DNA of 64,000 nt, from assembly GCF_004564075.1 (NCBI RefSeq), contig NZ_CP038256.1, positions 434,001-498,000 of the forward strand, read 5' to 3'. Source of the DNA: Microbacterium sediminis. Its GTDB lineage: Bacteria; Actinomycetota; Actinomycetes; Actinomycetales; Microbacteriaceae. The position numbers and the translations under genes were made by a program. The notes under the pieces are model-generated. The model saw only the letters and a program-made list of their open reading frames with translations, searched no databases and was not told where the DNA came from. Below, piece by piece: positions 50,673 through 59,657 of the stretch; within the stretch, counting starts at the first letter, position 1; each line of letters opens with the position of its first letter.

Positions 50673-50826
50673 CGACGCGGTAGGCGGCGCTCCAGCCGCC
50701 CGACGCGGGCCGCGGGAGCTCACAGGCCGCGCGCGGGCGAGGTGGCAAGCCCGTTGAGCCCATCGCCGAGTGCACGGCTGATCGACTTTTGCTCCGCTTG
50801 TGCAAGGGCGTCCCTATGCTGAGCGC

Positions 50827-51330
50827 ATGGAATGGCTCATTGGCCTCGTCGTGTTGTGTTTCGCGGGGGTCGCTGTGTCGCGGTTTGTCCAGGGCTGGCG
50901 TGGGATCGGCGACGGCGTATTTCCCGGTGAGGCTTACGGTGAGGTGAAGGTAGCAACGCAGGAGGTCGTTGATGAGCCCGGCATCGTCGATCTTCGTGAG
51001 CTCGACAGTGTACGCATGCGTGTGAAGGGCACGGCGGCGTACGTGCCGGATCGTCAGCGGCGGCAGGTCGGCGGTTCCGCGTACACGCTCGTACGCGAGC
51101 CCAACAATGCGCATGACCCTAATGCTGTCGCCGTGCTCGGCCGGGAGGGTCGGAAGGTTGGCTACGTTTCCGCTGCGAGGGCTGCCATACTGGCGCCGCT
51201 GCTGGATCAGCTCGGCGCTGACGGCTACCGAGTCGCCGGAGCGGATGCGACGGAGTACAGCGTGAAACTGTGGGTGGATATTCCCAAGGTCGACGCTATG
51301 CGGACGTTCGTGAAGAGCATGATCGGGTAA
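50827..51330 (+). CDS. Membrane-anchored HIRAN-domain protein
   Basis: A 167-residue protein with a single N-terminal TM helix (residues 3-21) and a C-terminal HIRAN domain: YTLVREPNNAHDPNAVAVLG, then KVGYVSAARAAILAPLLD. HIRAN binds DNA ends or stalled forks and is normally fused to helicases or nucleases; here it stands alone. Many codons end in T or A, unlike both neighbours, which points to recent acquisition. Confidence 0.75.
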   Translation: MEWLIGLVVLCFAGVAVSRFVQGWRGIGDGVFPGEAYGEVKVATQEVVDEPGIVDLRELDSVRMRVKGTAAYVPDRQRRQVGGSAYTLVREPNNAHDPNAVAVLGREGRKVGYVSAARAAILAPLLDQLGADGYRVAGADATEYSVKLWVDIPKVDAMRTFVKSMIG

Positions 51331-51382
51331 CCACCCCGATGACAAGGTGATCGCGTCAGTCTCTGCCGCCGGCGTGCGGCCG

Positions 51383-52198
51383 TCAGCCCTGTGCGCCGGG
51401 CCCGTGAGGCGCGTGGTAGCCGGCGTCGCCGCGCTTCCAGTAGCCCTTCACGACGATCCGCTCGGGGTCCAGGCCCCATCGCTCGCACAGCAGCGCGCGG
51501 CCCGGCTTGACGATGGCCTGCTCGGCCGCGACGAAGCCGAACACCGAGCCCTCGGGGCGGTCCTGGGCCGCGATCGCGTCGAGCGCGGCGGCCAGTGCGG
51601 AGCCCTCCACCCGGCCGTCGCGGTGCACGTACTCGACGGCCACGGGGGCGTCGATCGGGATCTCGTGCGCGGCATCGGCCACCTCGACGAGGATGCGCGC
51701 GGGCGCGCCGTCGGGGATCAGTGCGGCGTAGCGGCGGATCTGCGGCACGGCCGTCTCGTCGCCGGCCAGCAGCCAGCCGTCGGGGGTGCCGTCGATGCGC
51801 AGCGAGCCGCGCGGCCCGCCGATGCCGGCGACGGAGCCGATCGGGGCGTTCGCCGCCCACACGCCGGCCACGCCCTCGTCGCCGTGCACGGCGAACTCCA
51901 GGTCGAGCCAGTCCTCGCCCCAGTGCAGCGGCGTGAACTCGCGGCTGGGCAGCTCGCGCAGCTGCTCGACCGTGCCGAAGGGGGCGCCGGCGGTCTCGGG
52001 ACCGCCGAAGAAGATGCGGATGTGGTCGTCGTGACCGGAGGGTCCGAAGCCGACGAGACCGTCACCCTGCACGCGCACCCGGATGTAGTGAGGGGTGATG
52101 ATCTCGCGTGCGACGAGGCGCGTGGCGCGGAACACCAGCTCCTGGCGCTCGCGCTCGAGGGTGAAGGCGCCGGCGGGCGCCGTGTTCGACAGCTGCAT
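51383..52198 (-). CDS. Siderophore-interacting (ferric-siderophore reductase) protein
   Basis: A 271-residue flavoprotein of the ViuB/SIP family: FAD-binding N-domain with ITPHYIRVRVQGDGL and the NAD(P)H domain with WLLAGDETAVPQIRRYA. It releases iron from imported ferric siderophores by reduction. The gene starts 6 bp from an IdeR-like box and is divergent from the siderophore ABC genes, so both are probably repressed by iron. Confidence 0.92.
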   Translation of the reverse strand: MQLSNTAPAGAFTLERERQELVFRATRLVAREIITPHYIRVRVQGDGLVGFGPSGHDDHIRIFFGGPETAGAPFGTVEQLRELPSREFTPLHWGEDWLDLEFAVHGDEGVAGVWAANAPIGSVAGIGGPRGSLRIDGTPDGWLLAGDETAVPQIRRYAALIPDGAPARILVEVADAAHEIPIDAPVAVEYVHRDGRVEGSALAAALDAIAAQDRPEGSVFGFVAAEQAIVKPGRALLCERWGLDPERIVVKGYWKRGDAGYHAPHGPGAQG

Positions 52199-52203
52199 GG
52201 AAG

Positions 52204-52247
52204 TTAGGCTAGCCTACCCCCGGACGAGTTAGGTTCGGCTTACCTGA
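52204..52247. promoter_or_regulatory. Two IdeR/DmdR-like iron boxes
   Basis: TTAGGCTAGCCTACCC (52204-52219) has the core palindrome TAGGCTAGCCTA. TTAGGTTCGGCTTACCTGA (52229-52247) matches the 19-bp IdeR consensus at most positions. Their spacing (25 bp) and place between divergent iron genes suggest that each serves one promoter. Confidence 0.85.
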
Positions 52248-52324
52248 GTCTCGACCCCGTCCGATCCCCCTTTCCCCGTGGAGACGCGGCTGATACCGCG
52301 CACCTCCCTGAACGGAGCATGTCC

Positions 52325-53347
52325 ATGAAGAACTCCCGTCCGATCGCCACGCTCTCGCTCGTCGCGGCATCCGCTCTCGTGCTGGCCGGTTGTGCCGCCG
52401 AGGCCGCTCCCGCCGCCGAGGAGACCACCCCCGCCGACGAGGCGCCGCTGGAGTGGTCGTTCGAGTTCAACACCGCGGCGGAGGACGAGGATCCGGCCTA
52501 CGAGCCGGTCACCGTGGAGGTGCCCCGCAACCCCGAGAAGGTCGTCATCTTCGACATGGCCTCGTTCGACACGTGGGTGAACCTGGGCGGCGAGGTCGCC
52601 GGCGCGCCGCTGGAGTCGGTGCCGGACTACCTCGAGGACGGCCTCGCCGACGACGCGTTCAACGCCGGCACGCTGTTCGAGGCCGACGTGCTCGCGATCG
52701 CCGAGCAGGAGCCCGACCTCATCATCCTCGGCGGCCGCTCGGCCGCGCTCTACGACGAGCTCAAGGACATCGCCCCGACGATCGACATGTCGTCGCAGGG
52801 CTCGTTCGAGGAGACCCTCGAGCGCAACGTGACCTTCCTCGGCGAGGTGCTCGGCGCCCAGGACGAGGCCGCCACCGCGCTCGAGGAGCTGGAGGCCGGC
52901 ATCGAGGAGGCCAAGGCCGTCACGGCCGACGCGGGCACCGGCCTCGGCATCATGGTCTCGGGCGACGGCATCAGCGCGCTCAAGCCCTCGCTGGGCGACT
53001 ACTCCGGCCGCAACCTGCGCGGCGGGCTCATCTACGACGTGTTCGGCGTGCAGCCGGTGATCGAGGACATCGAGGGCGCGACCCACGGCGAGCCGGTCTC
53101 GTTCGAGTTCCTGCTCGAGACCGACCCCGACTACCTCTGGGTGATCGACCGCAACACCGCCACGGGCGGCGACAGCGGCTCGAGCGAGGGCGCCGCGGCG
53201 ATCCTCGACAACGACATCGTGAACCAGACCACGGCCGCCCAGAACGACCAGATCGTCTACCTCGACCCGGTGGCCTGGTACATCGTGTTCGGCGGCATCG
53301 AGACGACGAAGATCATGACCGACGACGTCATGCAGATCGCGGAGTAA
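52325..53347 (+). CDS. Siderophore-binding lipoprotein of ABC importer
   Basis: A 340-residue FatB/YclQ-type substrate-binding protein. Lipobox VLAGC follows a signal peptide; PEKVVIFDMASFDTWVNLG, PDLIILGGRSAALYDEL and FLLETDPDYLWVIDRNTATGG are typical of the petrobactin/anguibactin group. ATG 52325 with GGAG 7 nt upstream was chosen over the ATG at 52319. The gene leads an operon with two permeases and an ATPase. Confidence 0.9.
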   Translation: MKNSRPIATLSLVAASALVLAGCAAEAAPAAEETTPADEAPLEWSFEFNTAAEDEDPAYEPVTVEVPRNPEKVVIFDMASFDTWVNLGGEVAGAPLESVPDYLEDGLADDAFNAGTLFEADVLAIAEQEPDLIILGGRSAALYDELKDIAPTIDMSSQGSFEETLERNVTFLGEVLGAQDEAATALEELEAGIEEAKAVTADAGTGLGIMVSGDGISALKPSLGDYSGRNLRGGLIYDVFGVQPVIEDIEGATHGEPVSFEFLLETDPDYLWVIDRNTATGGDSGSSEGAAAILDNDIVNQTTAAQNDQIVYLDPVAWYIVFGGIETTKIMTDDVMQIAE

Positions 53348-53378
53348 GGGCGCCCCCTCTCCTCATGTCGTCCCACTG

Positions 53379-54401
53379 ATGGCCGCCGACACGGCCTCGC
53401 CCTCGACGAGCACCCTCGCCCCCGCGCGCCGCACCCGGCGCACGGCGGTGGGGGTGCTCATCGGCGTGCTCCTGGTGGCGCTGAGCGTCCTGAGCCTGTT
53501 CATCGGCGCGTCCCACGACGTCTCGCTGGACGGCGGCGTCAACACCGACGGGCACGGCGTCTTCCTGCTGCTCACCAGCCGCGTCCCGCGCACGATCGCG
53601 CTCGTCCTGGTGGGCGCGTCGCTGGGGATCGCCGGGCTCATCATGCAGATGCTCGTGCGCAACAAGTTCGTCGAGCCCTCGACCACCGGCGTGACCGAGT
53701 TCGGCTCGCTCGGGATGCTCGCGATCCTCGTGTTCTGGCCCGGCATGCCGGTCATGCTGCAGATGCTCGTCGTCGCGGTGTTCGCGCTGTTCGGCACGTG
53801 GGTGTTCCTGCGCGTCATCCGCCAGGTCCCGGTGCGGCACCTCGTGCTCGTGCCGCTCGTGGGCATCATGCTCGGCGGCGTCGTGGGTGCGATCACCACC
53901 TTCTTCGCCTACAACCTCGACCTGCTGCAGTCCCTCGGCCAGTGGGCGCAGGGATCGTTCGCGAGCGTCATGACCGGCCGCTACGAGCTCGTCTGGTTCG
54001 CCGCCGCGATGGTGGTGGTGGCCTGGTTCGCGGCCGACCGCTTCAGCGTGATCGGCATGGGCGAGGAGTTCGCCACCAACCTCGGTCTCGACTACCGCCG
54101 CGTCGTCGCGATCGGCATGGTCGTCACCGCGGTGATCACGGCCGCCGTCCTCGTCACCGCCGGCATGCTGCCCTTCCTCGGGCTGGTGGTGCCCAACGTC
54201 GTGAGCCTGATCATCGGCGACAACGTGCGTCGGTCCATCCCGTGGGTGGCCGGGCTCGGGGCGGTGTTCGTCGTCGCGTGCGACATCCTCGCCCGCACCC
54301 TGCGGCACCCGTACGAGATCCCGCTGTCGGTGATCGTCGGCGTGATCGGCGCCGCGCTGTTCCTGTGGCTGCTGCTGAGGAGGCGATCGCGTGCTCACTG
54401 A
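53379..54401 (+). CDS. Siderophore ABC permease 1 (FecCD family)
   Basis: A 340-residue permease with about nine or ten TM helices. RVPRTIALVLVGASLGIAGLIMQMLVRN and the GLVVPNVVSLIIGDN stretch are FecCD hallmarks. It pairs with the second permease, overlapping it by 11 bp; this order resembles YclN/FatD followed by YclO/FatC. Confidence 0.92.
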   Translation: MAADTASPSTSTLAPARRTRRTAVGVLIGVLLVALSVLSLFIGASHDVSLDGGVNTDGHGVFLLLTSRVPRTIALVLVGASLGIAGLIMQMLVRNKFVEPSTTGVTEFGSLGMLAILVFWPGMPVMLQMLVVAVFALFGTWVFLRVIRQVPVRHLVLVPLVGIMLGGVVGAITTFFAYNLDLLQSLGQWAQGSFASVMTGRYELVWFAAAMVVVAWFAADRFSVIGMGEEFATNLGLDYRRVVAIGMVVTAVITAAVLVTAGMLPFLGLVVPNVVSLIIGDNVRRSIPWVAGLGAVFVVACDILARTLRHPYEIPLSVIVGVIGAALFLWLLLRRRSRAH

Positions 54402-55398
54402 CACCGTCGCGGCCGCCCCCGCACGCCCCTCCGTCCGCTCGCTCTGGGCCCGGCCCGGCGTGCGGCTCGGCGCGCTCGCCGCCGTCGTCGCCGTCGTCGC
54501 GGCGTTCTACCTGCTGTGGGACATCCCGCCCAGCGTGCTGCTGCTGGGCCTGCAGATCCGCGGCCTGTCGATCCTGTCGATGATCGTCGTCGCGGCCGCC
54601 GTGGGCATCTCGACCGTCGTGTTCCACACGATCACGCAGAATCGCATCCTGACGCCCTCGATCATGGGCTTCGACTCGTTCTTCGGGCTGATCGTGACGC
54701 TCACGGTGTTCGCGTTCGGATCCGTCGGCTTCCTCCGCGCCGACAGCTACCTGATGTGGGCCATCCAGGTGCTCGTGATGGTCGGCTTCAGCGTGTTCCT
54801 GTTCACGTGGATGTTCGCCGGAAAGCGCCGCTCGATCCACCTGATGCTGCTCGTGGGCATCGTGCTGGGCACCTTCTTCCGCAGCTTCACCGAGTGGATG
54901 CAGCGGATGCTCGATCCGATCGACTTCCAGGTCGTCAGCGATGCGATGTTCGCGTCGCTGACGAAGCCCGACCCCACGCTGCTGCTGTTCACCGCCGTCC
55001 TCGTCGCGGGCGGCGTGGCGATCCTCCTGCCGATGCTGCGCACGCTCGACGTGCTCACGCTGGGCGAGCCGGCGGCGGTCGGCCTGGGCGTCAACCACCG
55101 CCGCACGGTGATGATCCTTTTCCTCGTCGTCTCGGTCATGATCGCCGCGTCGACGGCGCTCGTGGGACCGATCATGTTCTTCGGGCTGATCGTGGCGAAC
55201 CTGGCGTACTCGTACGCCGGCTCGTTCCGGCACCGGTGGACGCTGCCGACCGCCGTGCTGCTGGGCGTGCTGTGCCTCGTCGGAGGGCAGCTCGTGCTGG
55301 AGCAGGTGCTCGGCTTCGGCGGCATGCTGTCGACGATCATCGAGTTCGTCGGCGGCCTGTTCTTCCTCTTCCTCGTGCTGCGAAAGGGGGCGCGATGA
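54391..55398 (+). CDS. Siderophore ABC permease 2 (FecCD family)
   Basis: A 335-residue permease from a GTG start, with nine or more TM helices. ITQNRILTPSIMGFDSFFGL and VGPIMFFGLIVANLAYSY are family motifs of the second subunit in FatC/YclO-type importers. Its stop overlaps the ATPase gene by 4 bp. Confidence 0.92.
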   Translation: MLTDTVAAAPARPSVRSLWARPGVRLGALAAVVAVVAAFYLLWDIPPSVLLLGLQIRGLSILSMIVVAAAVGISTVVFHTITQNRILTPSIMGFDSFFGLIVTLTVFAFGSVGFLRADSYLMWAIQVLVMVGFSVFLFTWMFAGKRRSIHLMLLVGIVLGTFFRSFTEWMQRMLDPIDFQVVSDAMFASLTKPDPTLLLFTAVLVAGGVAILLPMLRTLDVLTLGEPAAVGLGVNHRRTVMILFLVVSVMIAASTALVGPIMFFGLIVANLAYSYAGSFRHRWTLPTAVLLGVLCLVGGQLVLEQVLGFGGMLSTIIEFVGGLFFLFLVLRKGAR

Positions 55399-56150
55399 TC
55401 GCGCTCGAGGGCGCCACCAAGCGCTACGGAAACTCCACGGTGCTGGACGACGTGACCGTGTCGTTCGGCGACGCGGGCGTCACCGCGCTCATCGGCCCGA
55501 ACGGCGCGGGAAAGTCCACGCTGTTCGGGCTGATCGGTCGGCTCATCCACGCCGACACCGGCACGGTGACCGTCGACGGGCAGGACGTCACGAAGGCCGA
55601 CTCGCGCGAGCTCGCCCGGACGATCGCGGTGCTGCGGCAGGACAACCACATCGCCGCTCGGTTGACCGTGGAGGACCTCGTGGAGTTCGGGCGCTTCCCG
55701 CACTCGGGCGGCCGGCTCACGGTCGAGGATCGCGACCACATCGAGCGGGCGATCGCCGACATGGACCTGCAGCCGTTCCGTCACCGCTTCCTCGACGAAC
55801 TCTCGGGCGGTCAGCGCCAGCGTGCATTCGTGGCGATGGCGCTCGCGCAGGACACGAAGTACGTGCTCCTCGACGAGCCACTGAACAACCTCGACCCCAA
55901 GCACGGCGTCGCGCTCATGAAGCTGCTCGACGACCTCGCCGAACAGCGGGGGCTGAAGATCGTCGTGGTGATGCACGACATCAACATCGCCTCGCAGTTC
56001 GCCGACACGATCATCGCCATGCGCGACGGCCGGGTCATCCACCACGGCCGGACCGAGGACGTCGTCACGGTGCCGAACCTCGTGCAGATCTACGAGACCC
56101 CCGTGCAGGTCGAGGAGATCAACGGCCGCCGCGTCGTCCTCTGGGACTGA
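55395..56150 (+). CDS. Siderophore ABC transporter ATPase
   Basis: A 251-residue ABC ATPase with Walker A GPNGAGKST, Q-loop in VLRQDNHIA, signature LSGGQRQR, Walker B YVLLDEPLNNLD and switch His in VVMHDIN. It powers the two-permease importer encoded upstream. The ATG overlaps the previous stop. Confidence 0.95.
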   Translation: MIALEGATKRYGNSTVLDDVTVSFGDAGVTALIGPNGAGKSTLFGLIGRLIHADTGTVTVDGQDVTKADSRELARTIAVLRQDNHIAARLTVEDLVEFGRFPHSGGRLTVEDRDHIERAIADMDLQPFRHRFLDELSGGQRQRAFVAMALAQDTKYVLLDEPLNNLDPKHGVALMKLLDDLAEQRGLKIVVVMHDINIASQFADTIIAMRDGRVIHHGRTEDVVTVPNLVQIYETPVQVEEINGRRVVLWD

Positions 56151-56180
56151 CGGGGCTGAGCCCCCGGTTCAGGCCAGGGG

Positions 56181-56619
56181 AGACGGGCCGAGCGCAGCCG
56201 TGGAGCGGCGGAATCGAGGCCGAGGGGCTCGGTCCGGCCCCGTGCTCTCGACTCCGCTTCGCTTCGCTCGAGCCGTCTCCGCTCGCTTCGCTCGGTCGAC
56301 GAGCCCGGGTGGTTGCACTTCTGACGCACCGCAGGCATCACGGCTCGTCGACCGGAGGCGCGAAGCGCCGGAGCGGAGACGGGTCGAGCGCAGCCGCGGA
56401 GCGGCGGAGTCGAGGCCGAGGGGCTCGGCCCGGCCCCCGTGCTCTCGACTCCGCTTCGCTTCGCTCGAGGCGTCTCCGCTCGCTTCGCTCGGTCGACGAG
56501 CCCGGGTGGTTGCACTTCTGACGCACCGCAGGCATCACGGCTCGTCGACCGGAGGCGCGAAGCGCCGGAGCGGAGACGGGTCGAGCGCAGCCGCGGAGCG
56601 GCGGAGTCGAGGCCGAGGT
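56181..56619. repeat. 197-bp tandem repeat (2.2 copies) with palindromic arms
   Basis: Copies start at 56181, 56377 and 56574 (AGACGGG...); the third stops after about 46 bp. Each unit contains CTCGACTCCGCTTCGCTTCG on one arm, the complementary CGGAGTCGAG on the other, and a loop GGGTGGTTGCACTTCTGACG. It fills most of the 476-bp gap between two convergent genes and contains no gene. A related single copy is at 49737-49801. Confidence 0.85.
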
Positions 56620-56626
56620 CGAGCGC

Positions 56627-57454
56627 TCAGTACCAGTTGACGGCCTGCGAGTGGCCCCAGGCCGCGCACGGGGTGCCGTAGGCGCGCGAGATGTAGTCGA
56701 GGCCCCAGCGGATCTGCGTGACCGGGTTGGTCGCCCAGTCGGCGCCGACGGTGGCCATCTTCGAGCCGGGCAGCGACTGGGGGATGCCGTAGGCGCCGCT
56801 CGAGGGGTTGGCGGCCTGGTAGTTCCAGCCGGACTCCTTGTTCCACAGGCTCACGAGGCAGCCGAACTGGTCGGCGCCCCAGCCGTACTGGCTCGCCGCG
56901 ATGTCGGCGGCGGCGGCCTGGGCGCCCTGCGGCGTGGTGGCGGCGGCCGCGGCCTGCGCGGCGGCCTCGGCGGCACGCGCGGCCTCCTCGGCCGCGCGCT
57001 TCTCCTCGGCGGCCTGACGCGCCTGCTCCTCCTTGACCGATGCGGTCTCGGCGACGACCTCCTCGGCCTCCGCTGTCGCCTGGTCCACGAGGCTCACGAC
57101 GGTGACGCTCGGCATCGCGTCGTAGTTGCTCAGGGCGTGGACGTAGTCCTTCAGCTCGCCGGTCTCGACGCCGTCCGGGGCGTCCTCGAGAGCGAGGGTG
57201 GCCTGCTCGAGCGTCTGCTCGGCGTCCTCCGCGACGGCGGCGGGGATCGTCAGCTCGGTGGTCGGCGCGGGCGTGAGGTCGGCGGTCACGGCCGAGCGCG
57301 GCGCCGTGGCGACCTCGGCCTCGGCGGCGACGGCGGATCCGGTGAGCACGACGCTCACGCCGAGCGCGGCGAGGGCGACGATGCGGTTGCGGCCGGTGGA
57401 GCGGGGGTGGCGGGCCGGCGCGATGGCGCGGGCGCGAGGAAGAGTCTGGGGCAT
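56627..57454 (-). CDS. Lytic-transglycosylase-like secreted protein
   Basis: A 275-residue exported protein: signal peptide (ALGVSVVLTGSAVAAEA), a helical Ala/Glu-rich coiled-coil region (residues about 120-170) and a C-terminal goose-lysozyme-like domain with CLVSLWNKESGWNYQAANPSSGAYGIPQ and the catalytic Glu in NKESGW. It probably remodels peptidoglycan. ATG 57454 is used; a GTG directly before it is the alternative. MtrA-like repeats lie 185-270 bp upstream. Confidence 0.87.
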   Translation of the reverse strand: MPQTLPRARAIAPARHPRSTGRNRIVALAALGVSVVLTGSAVAAEAEVATAPRSAVTADLTPAPTTELTIPAAVAEDAEQTLEQATLALEDAPDGVETGELKDYVHALSNYDAMPSVTVVSLVDQATAEAEEVVAETASVKEEQARQAAEEKRAAEEAARAAEAAAQAAAAATTPQGAQAAAADIAASQYGWGADQFGCLVSLWNKESGWNYQAANPSSGAYGIPQSLPGSKMATVGADWATNPVTQIRWGLDYISRAYGTPCAAWGHSQAVNWY

Positions 57455-57638
57455 CACGGGGTGGTGTCGTGTTCGGGCAACCCGCGTCGAGCGGCCGCGG
57501 AGCGGCCCCGCGCGTTTCGGGTCGCGCGGGCGGTCGGGGACGACCGGACGACTCTGTCAGTGCGAACCTGGGCGTCACCGGGCATTTTCCTGGGCGAACC
57601 GTGAACGCGGGGTGGTGACGTCGCCCGCCGGGGGATCG

Positions 57639-57723
57639 ATAACGACCAGGTAACGAAGCCCCGCGATCCCCGCCATCATGCGGATCGCGGGCCCTTCGGC
57701 GGCTTTGGTAACGGCCAGGTAAC
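57639..57723. promoter_or_regulatory. Two MtrA-like direct repeats upstream of cell-wall hydrolase gene
   Basis: ATAACGACCAGGTAAC (57639-57654) and GTAACGGCCAGGTAAC (57708-57723) are each a GTAAC-like pair with a 6-nt spacer. MtrA of actinobacteria binds such direct repeats upstream of cell-wall hydrolase and rpf genes. The rest of the gap 57455-57776 shows no gene. Confidence 0.55.
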
Positions 57724-57776
57724 GACGCGGTGAACTCCGCTCCCTCCGAGTTCCCTGGGAGAGCGGATCCGCTCCG

Positions 57777-57971
57777 CTACAGCTCGATCCCGTGGTCCTC
57801 GTCGTTGACGCCGGCGTTGCGGCCGCGGCGGCTCTCGAACGCGAGGAACACCCCGAGCGCGATCAGCAGCCCGAGCAGGATCCCGAGCAGCACGTTCTGC
57901 AGGATCACGCCGACGACGGTGCCGAGCGCGATCACGCCGAGGGCGAGGAGGATGCTGGCCGTGCGCGTCAT
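57777..57971 (-). CDS. Small two-TM membrane protein
   Basis: A 64-residue protein; residues 5-45 form two adjacent hydrophobic helices and the tail is charged (ESRRGRNAGVNDEDHGIEL). Function unknown. It lies between the MtrA-like sites and an AlkA-type gene. Confidence 0.6.
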   Translation of the reverse strand: MTRTASILLALGVIALGTVVGVILQNVLLGILLGLLIALGVFLAFESRRGRNAGVNDEDHGIEL

Positions 57972-57990
57972 GGGATCACCCTACGGCGGC

Positions 57991-58944
57991 TCAGCGCTCG
58001 CGGTGGTCCTCGATGTGCAGGCGCGCGCCGCGACGGGGCTCCACGCGGCCGGCGGCGTAGATCAGCCGGATCACGCGCTGCCGATGGCCGCGCCACGGCT
58101 CGAGCAGCTCGAGCATGCCGGCGTCGTCGGTGCGCGCCCCGGTGAGGGCGTAGCCGACGTGGTGCGCGAGGTGGAAGTCGCCCACGCTGACGGCGTCGGG
58201 ATCGCCCAGGGCCCGGATCCGCGTCTCGGCGATCGTCCACGGCCCGATGCCGCGCAGGCTCGCGAGCGCGGTGTCGAGGTCGGCGGCCCGCTGCAGCGAG
58301 GAGGCGCGTGCGGCGGCCTCGACGATCGTGCGCGCCTGCGGGGGCTCGAGCCCCGCGCGGTGCCAGGCCCACGACGGCACGCGGCGCCAGCCCTCGGCGG
58401 AGGGCGGCGCGAACATCGGCCACGGCGTGGGGCCCGGAGCGCGCTCGCCGCACCAGGTGACGATCCGCCGCCAGGCGCCGAACGCCTGGCGCAGCGTGAC
58501 CTTCTGCTCGGTGATCGACTGCGCCAGGGCGTCGAAGAGCAGGTCGGTGCGGGCCATCCGCAGGCCGGGGTGGCGGCGATGCGCCTCGGCGATCCAGCCG
58601 AGCCGCGGCTCGAACGAGGCGGGGTCGTCGTCCGCCCCGCACAGCGCCGGGGCCTGGGCGATCGCCCACTCCCGGCCCGGCCCCCAGGCCGCCAGTCGCA
58701 CGGACCCGTCGGCCGACTGGCGCAGCGCGAGCGTGGCGAGCCCCTCGGGGGTGCGCGTCGCGCGCCAGATGACGGGACCGTCGACGGTCTGCGTGGGGTC
58801 TCCCGGCCCGCGCTGCAGCCCGGCGACGGTGGCGAACAGGTCGAGGGGACCGCGCGGGCGGTACTCGCCCTCGAGTCGCGGGCCCGGATCCGGCCGGGGA
58901 TCGCGCACCGCGTGACGGGGTGCGAGCGCGGCGGCGGGGATCAT
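57991..58944 (-). CDS. AlkA-type DNA glycosylase (HhH-GPD)
   Basis: A 317-residue protein whose C-terminal half has the helix-hairpin-helix LRGIGPWTIAETRI and the catalytic Asp in DAVSVGDFHLAHHVG; SITEQKVTLRQAFGAWRRIV is the family helix before it. It would remove alkylated purines from DNA. It lacks an Ada-type regulatory domain. Confidence 0.88.
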   Translation of the reverse strand: MIPAAALAPRHAVRDPRPDPGPRLEGEYRPRGPLDLFATVAGLQRGPGDPTQTVDGPVIWRATRTPEGLATLALRQSADGSVRLAAWGPGREWAIAQAPALCGADDDPASFEPRLGWIAEAHRRHPGLRMARTDLLFDALAQSITEQKVTLRQAFGAWRRIVTWCGERAPGPTPWPMFAPPSAEGWRRVPSWAWHRAGLEPPQARTIVEAAARASSLQRAADLDTALASLRGIGPWTIAETRIRALGDPDAVSVGDFHLAHHVGYALTGARTDDAGMLELLEPWRGHRQRVIRLIYAAGRVEPRRGARLHIEDHRER

Positions 58945-58976
58945 CCCCTCACGCTACGCCGCGCGTCCGACAATTC

Positions 58977-59657
58977 TCAGAACCGGTCGGGCGAGGGCGC
59001 CCCGGTGCCGTAGCGGATGACGACGTCGGCGTGGCGGTCGAAGCGGTAGCCGGCGCCGCGCACCGTGCGCACGATCTCCTCGTAGCGGCCCAGCTTGGAG
59101 CGTAGGCGCCGCACGTGCACGTCGATCGTGCGCTCTCCCGGGGCGCTGGCGTCGCCGGTCTCCCACAGCGAGGTGACCAGCTCGGTGCGCTCGATCGTGC
59201 GGCCCTCGCGGAGCACGAGGTACTGCAGCAGCTCGAACTCCTTGAAGGTCAGCGGGGCGGTCTCGCCGTCGATCACGATGCGCTTGCGCGAGAGGTCGAC
59301 GACGACGCCGGTCTCGGTCTCGGGCTTCGGAGCCTCCTGCTTGGCGCGGGCGGTCGCGCTCGGCTCCTTGAGGGCGAGGCGCACGACGTCGACGTCGCGG
59401 CCACCGGCGGACTGCGGAGCGAGGGCGACGGCCGCGTAGGTCTCGGCGCTCGGGGCGAGCTCGGCGATCGTGCGGCGCAGCGCGTCGACGAGGATCGGCA
59501 GGCTGACGCCGTCGATGGCGGCCTTGACCTCGTCGAGGCCGACGTAGAGGGCGAAGCCGCGGGGCGAGGTGCCCGCGGGCAGGGCGGCGGCCGACGAGCG
59601 GATCGAGGCGGGGGTGGCAGCGGAGGCGGTGCGGTCGAGCGTGGCGGTGTGCGACAT
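58977..59657 (-). CDS. OmpR-type winged-helix regulator without receiver domain
   Basis: A 226-residue protein. The C-terminal half is an OmpR/PhoB DNA-binding domain: LTFKEFELLQYLVLREGRTIERTELVTSLW and the recognition part ERTIDVHVRRLRSKLG. The N-terminal half lacks the phospho-acceptor Asp pocket of response regulators and has an unrelated small domain. It could work without phosphorylation. The 422-bp gap upstream probably holds its promoter. Confidence 0.87.
   Translation of the reverse strand: MSHTATLDRTASAATPASIRSSAAALPAGTSPRGFALYVGLDEVKAAIDGVSLPILVDALRRTIAELAPSAETYAAVALAPQSAGGRDVDVVRLALKEPSATARAKQEAPKPETETGVVVDLSRKRIVIDGETAPLTFKEFELLQYLVLREGRTIERTELVTSLWETGDASAPGERTIDVHVRRLRSKLGRYEEIVRTVRGAGYRFDRHADVVIRYGTGAPSPDRF

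Noticed and set aside
56181..56619. CRISPR array at the tandem repeat
   Set aside because: The units are 197 bp and nearly identical throughout, with no short repeats and unique spacers, and no cas genes are nearby.
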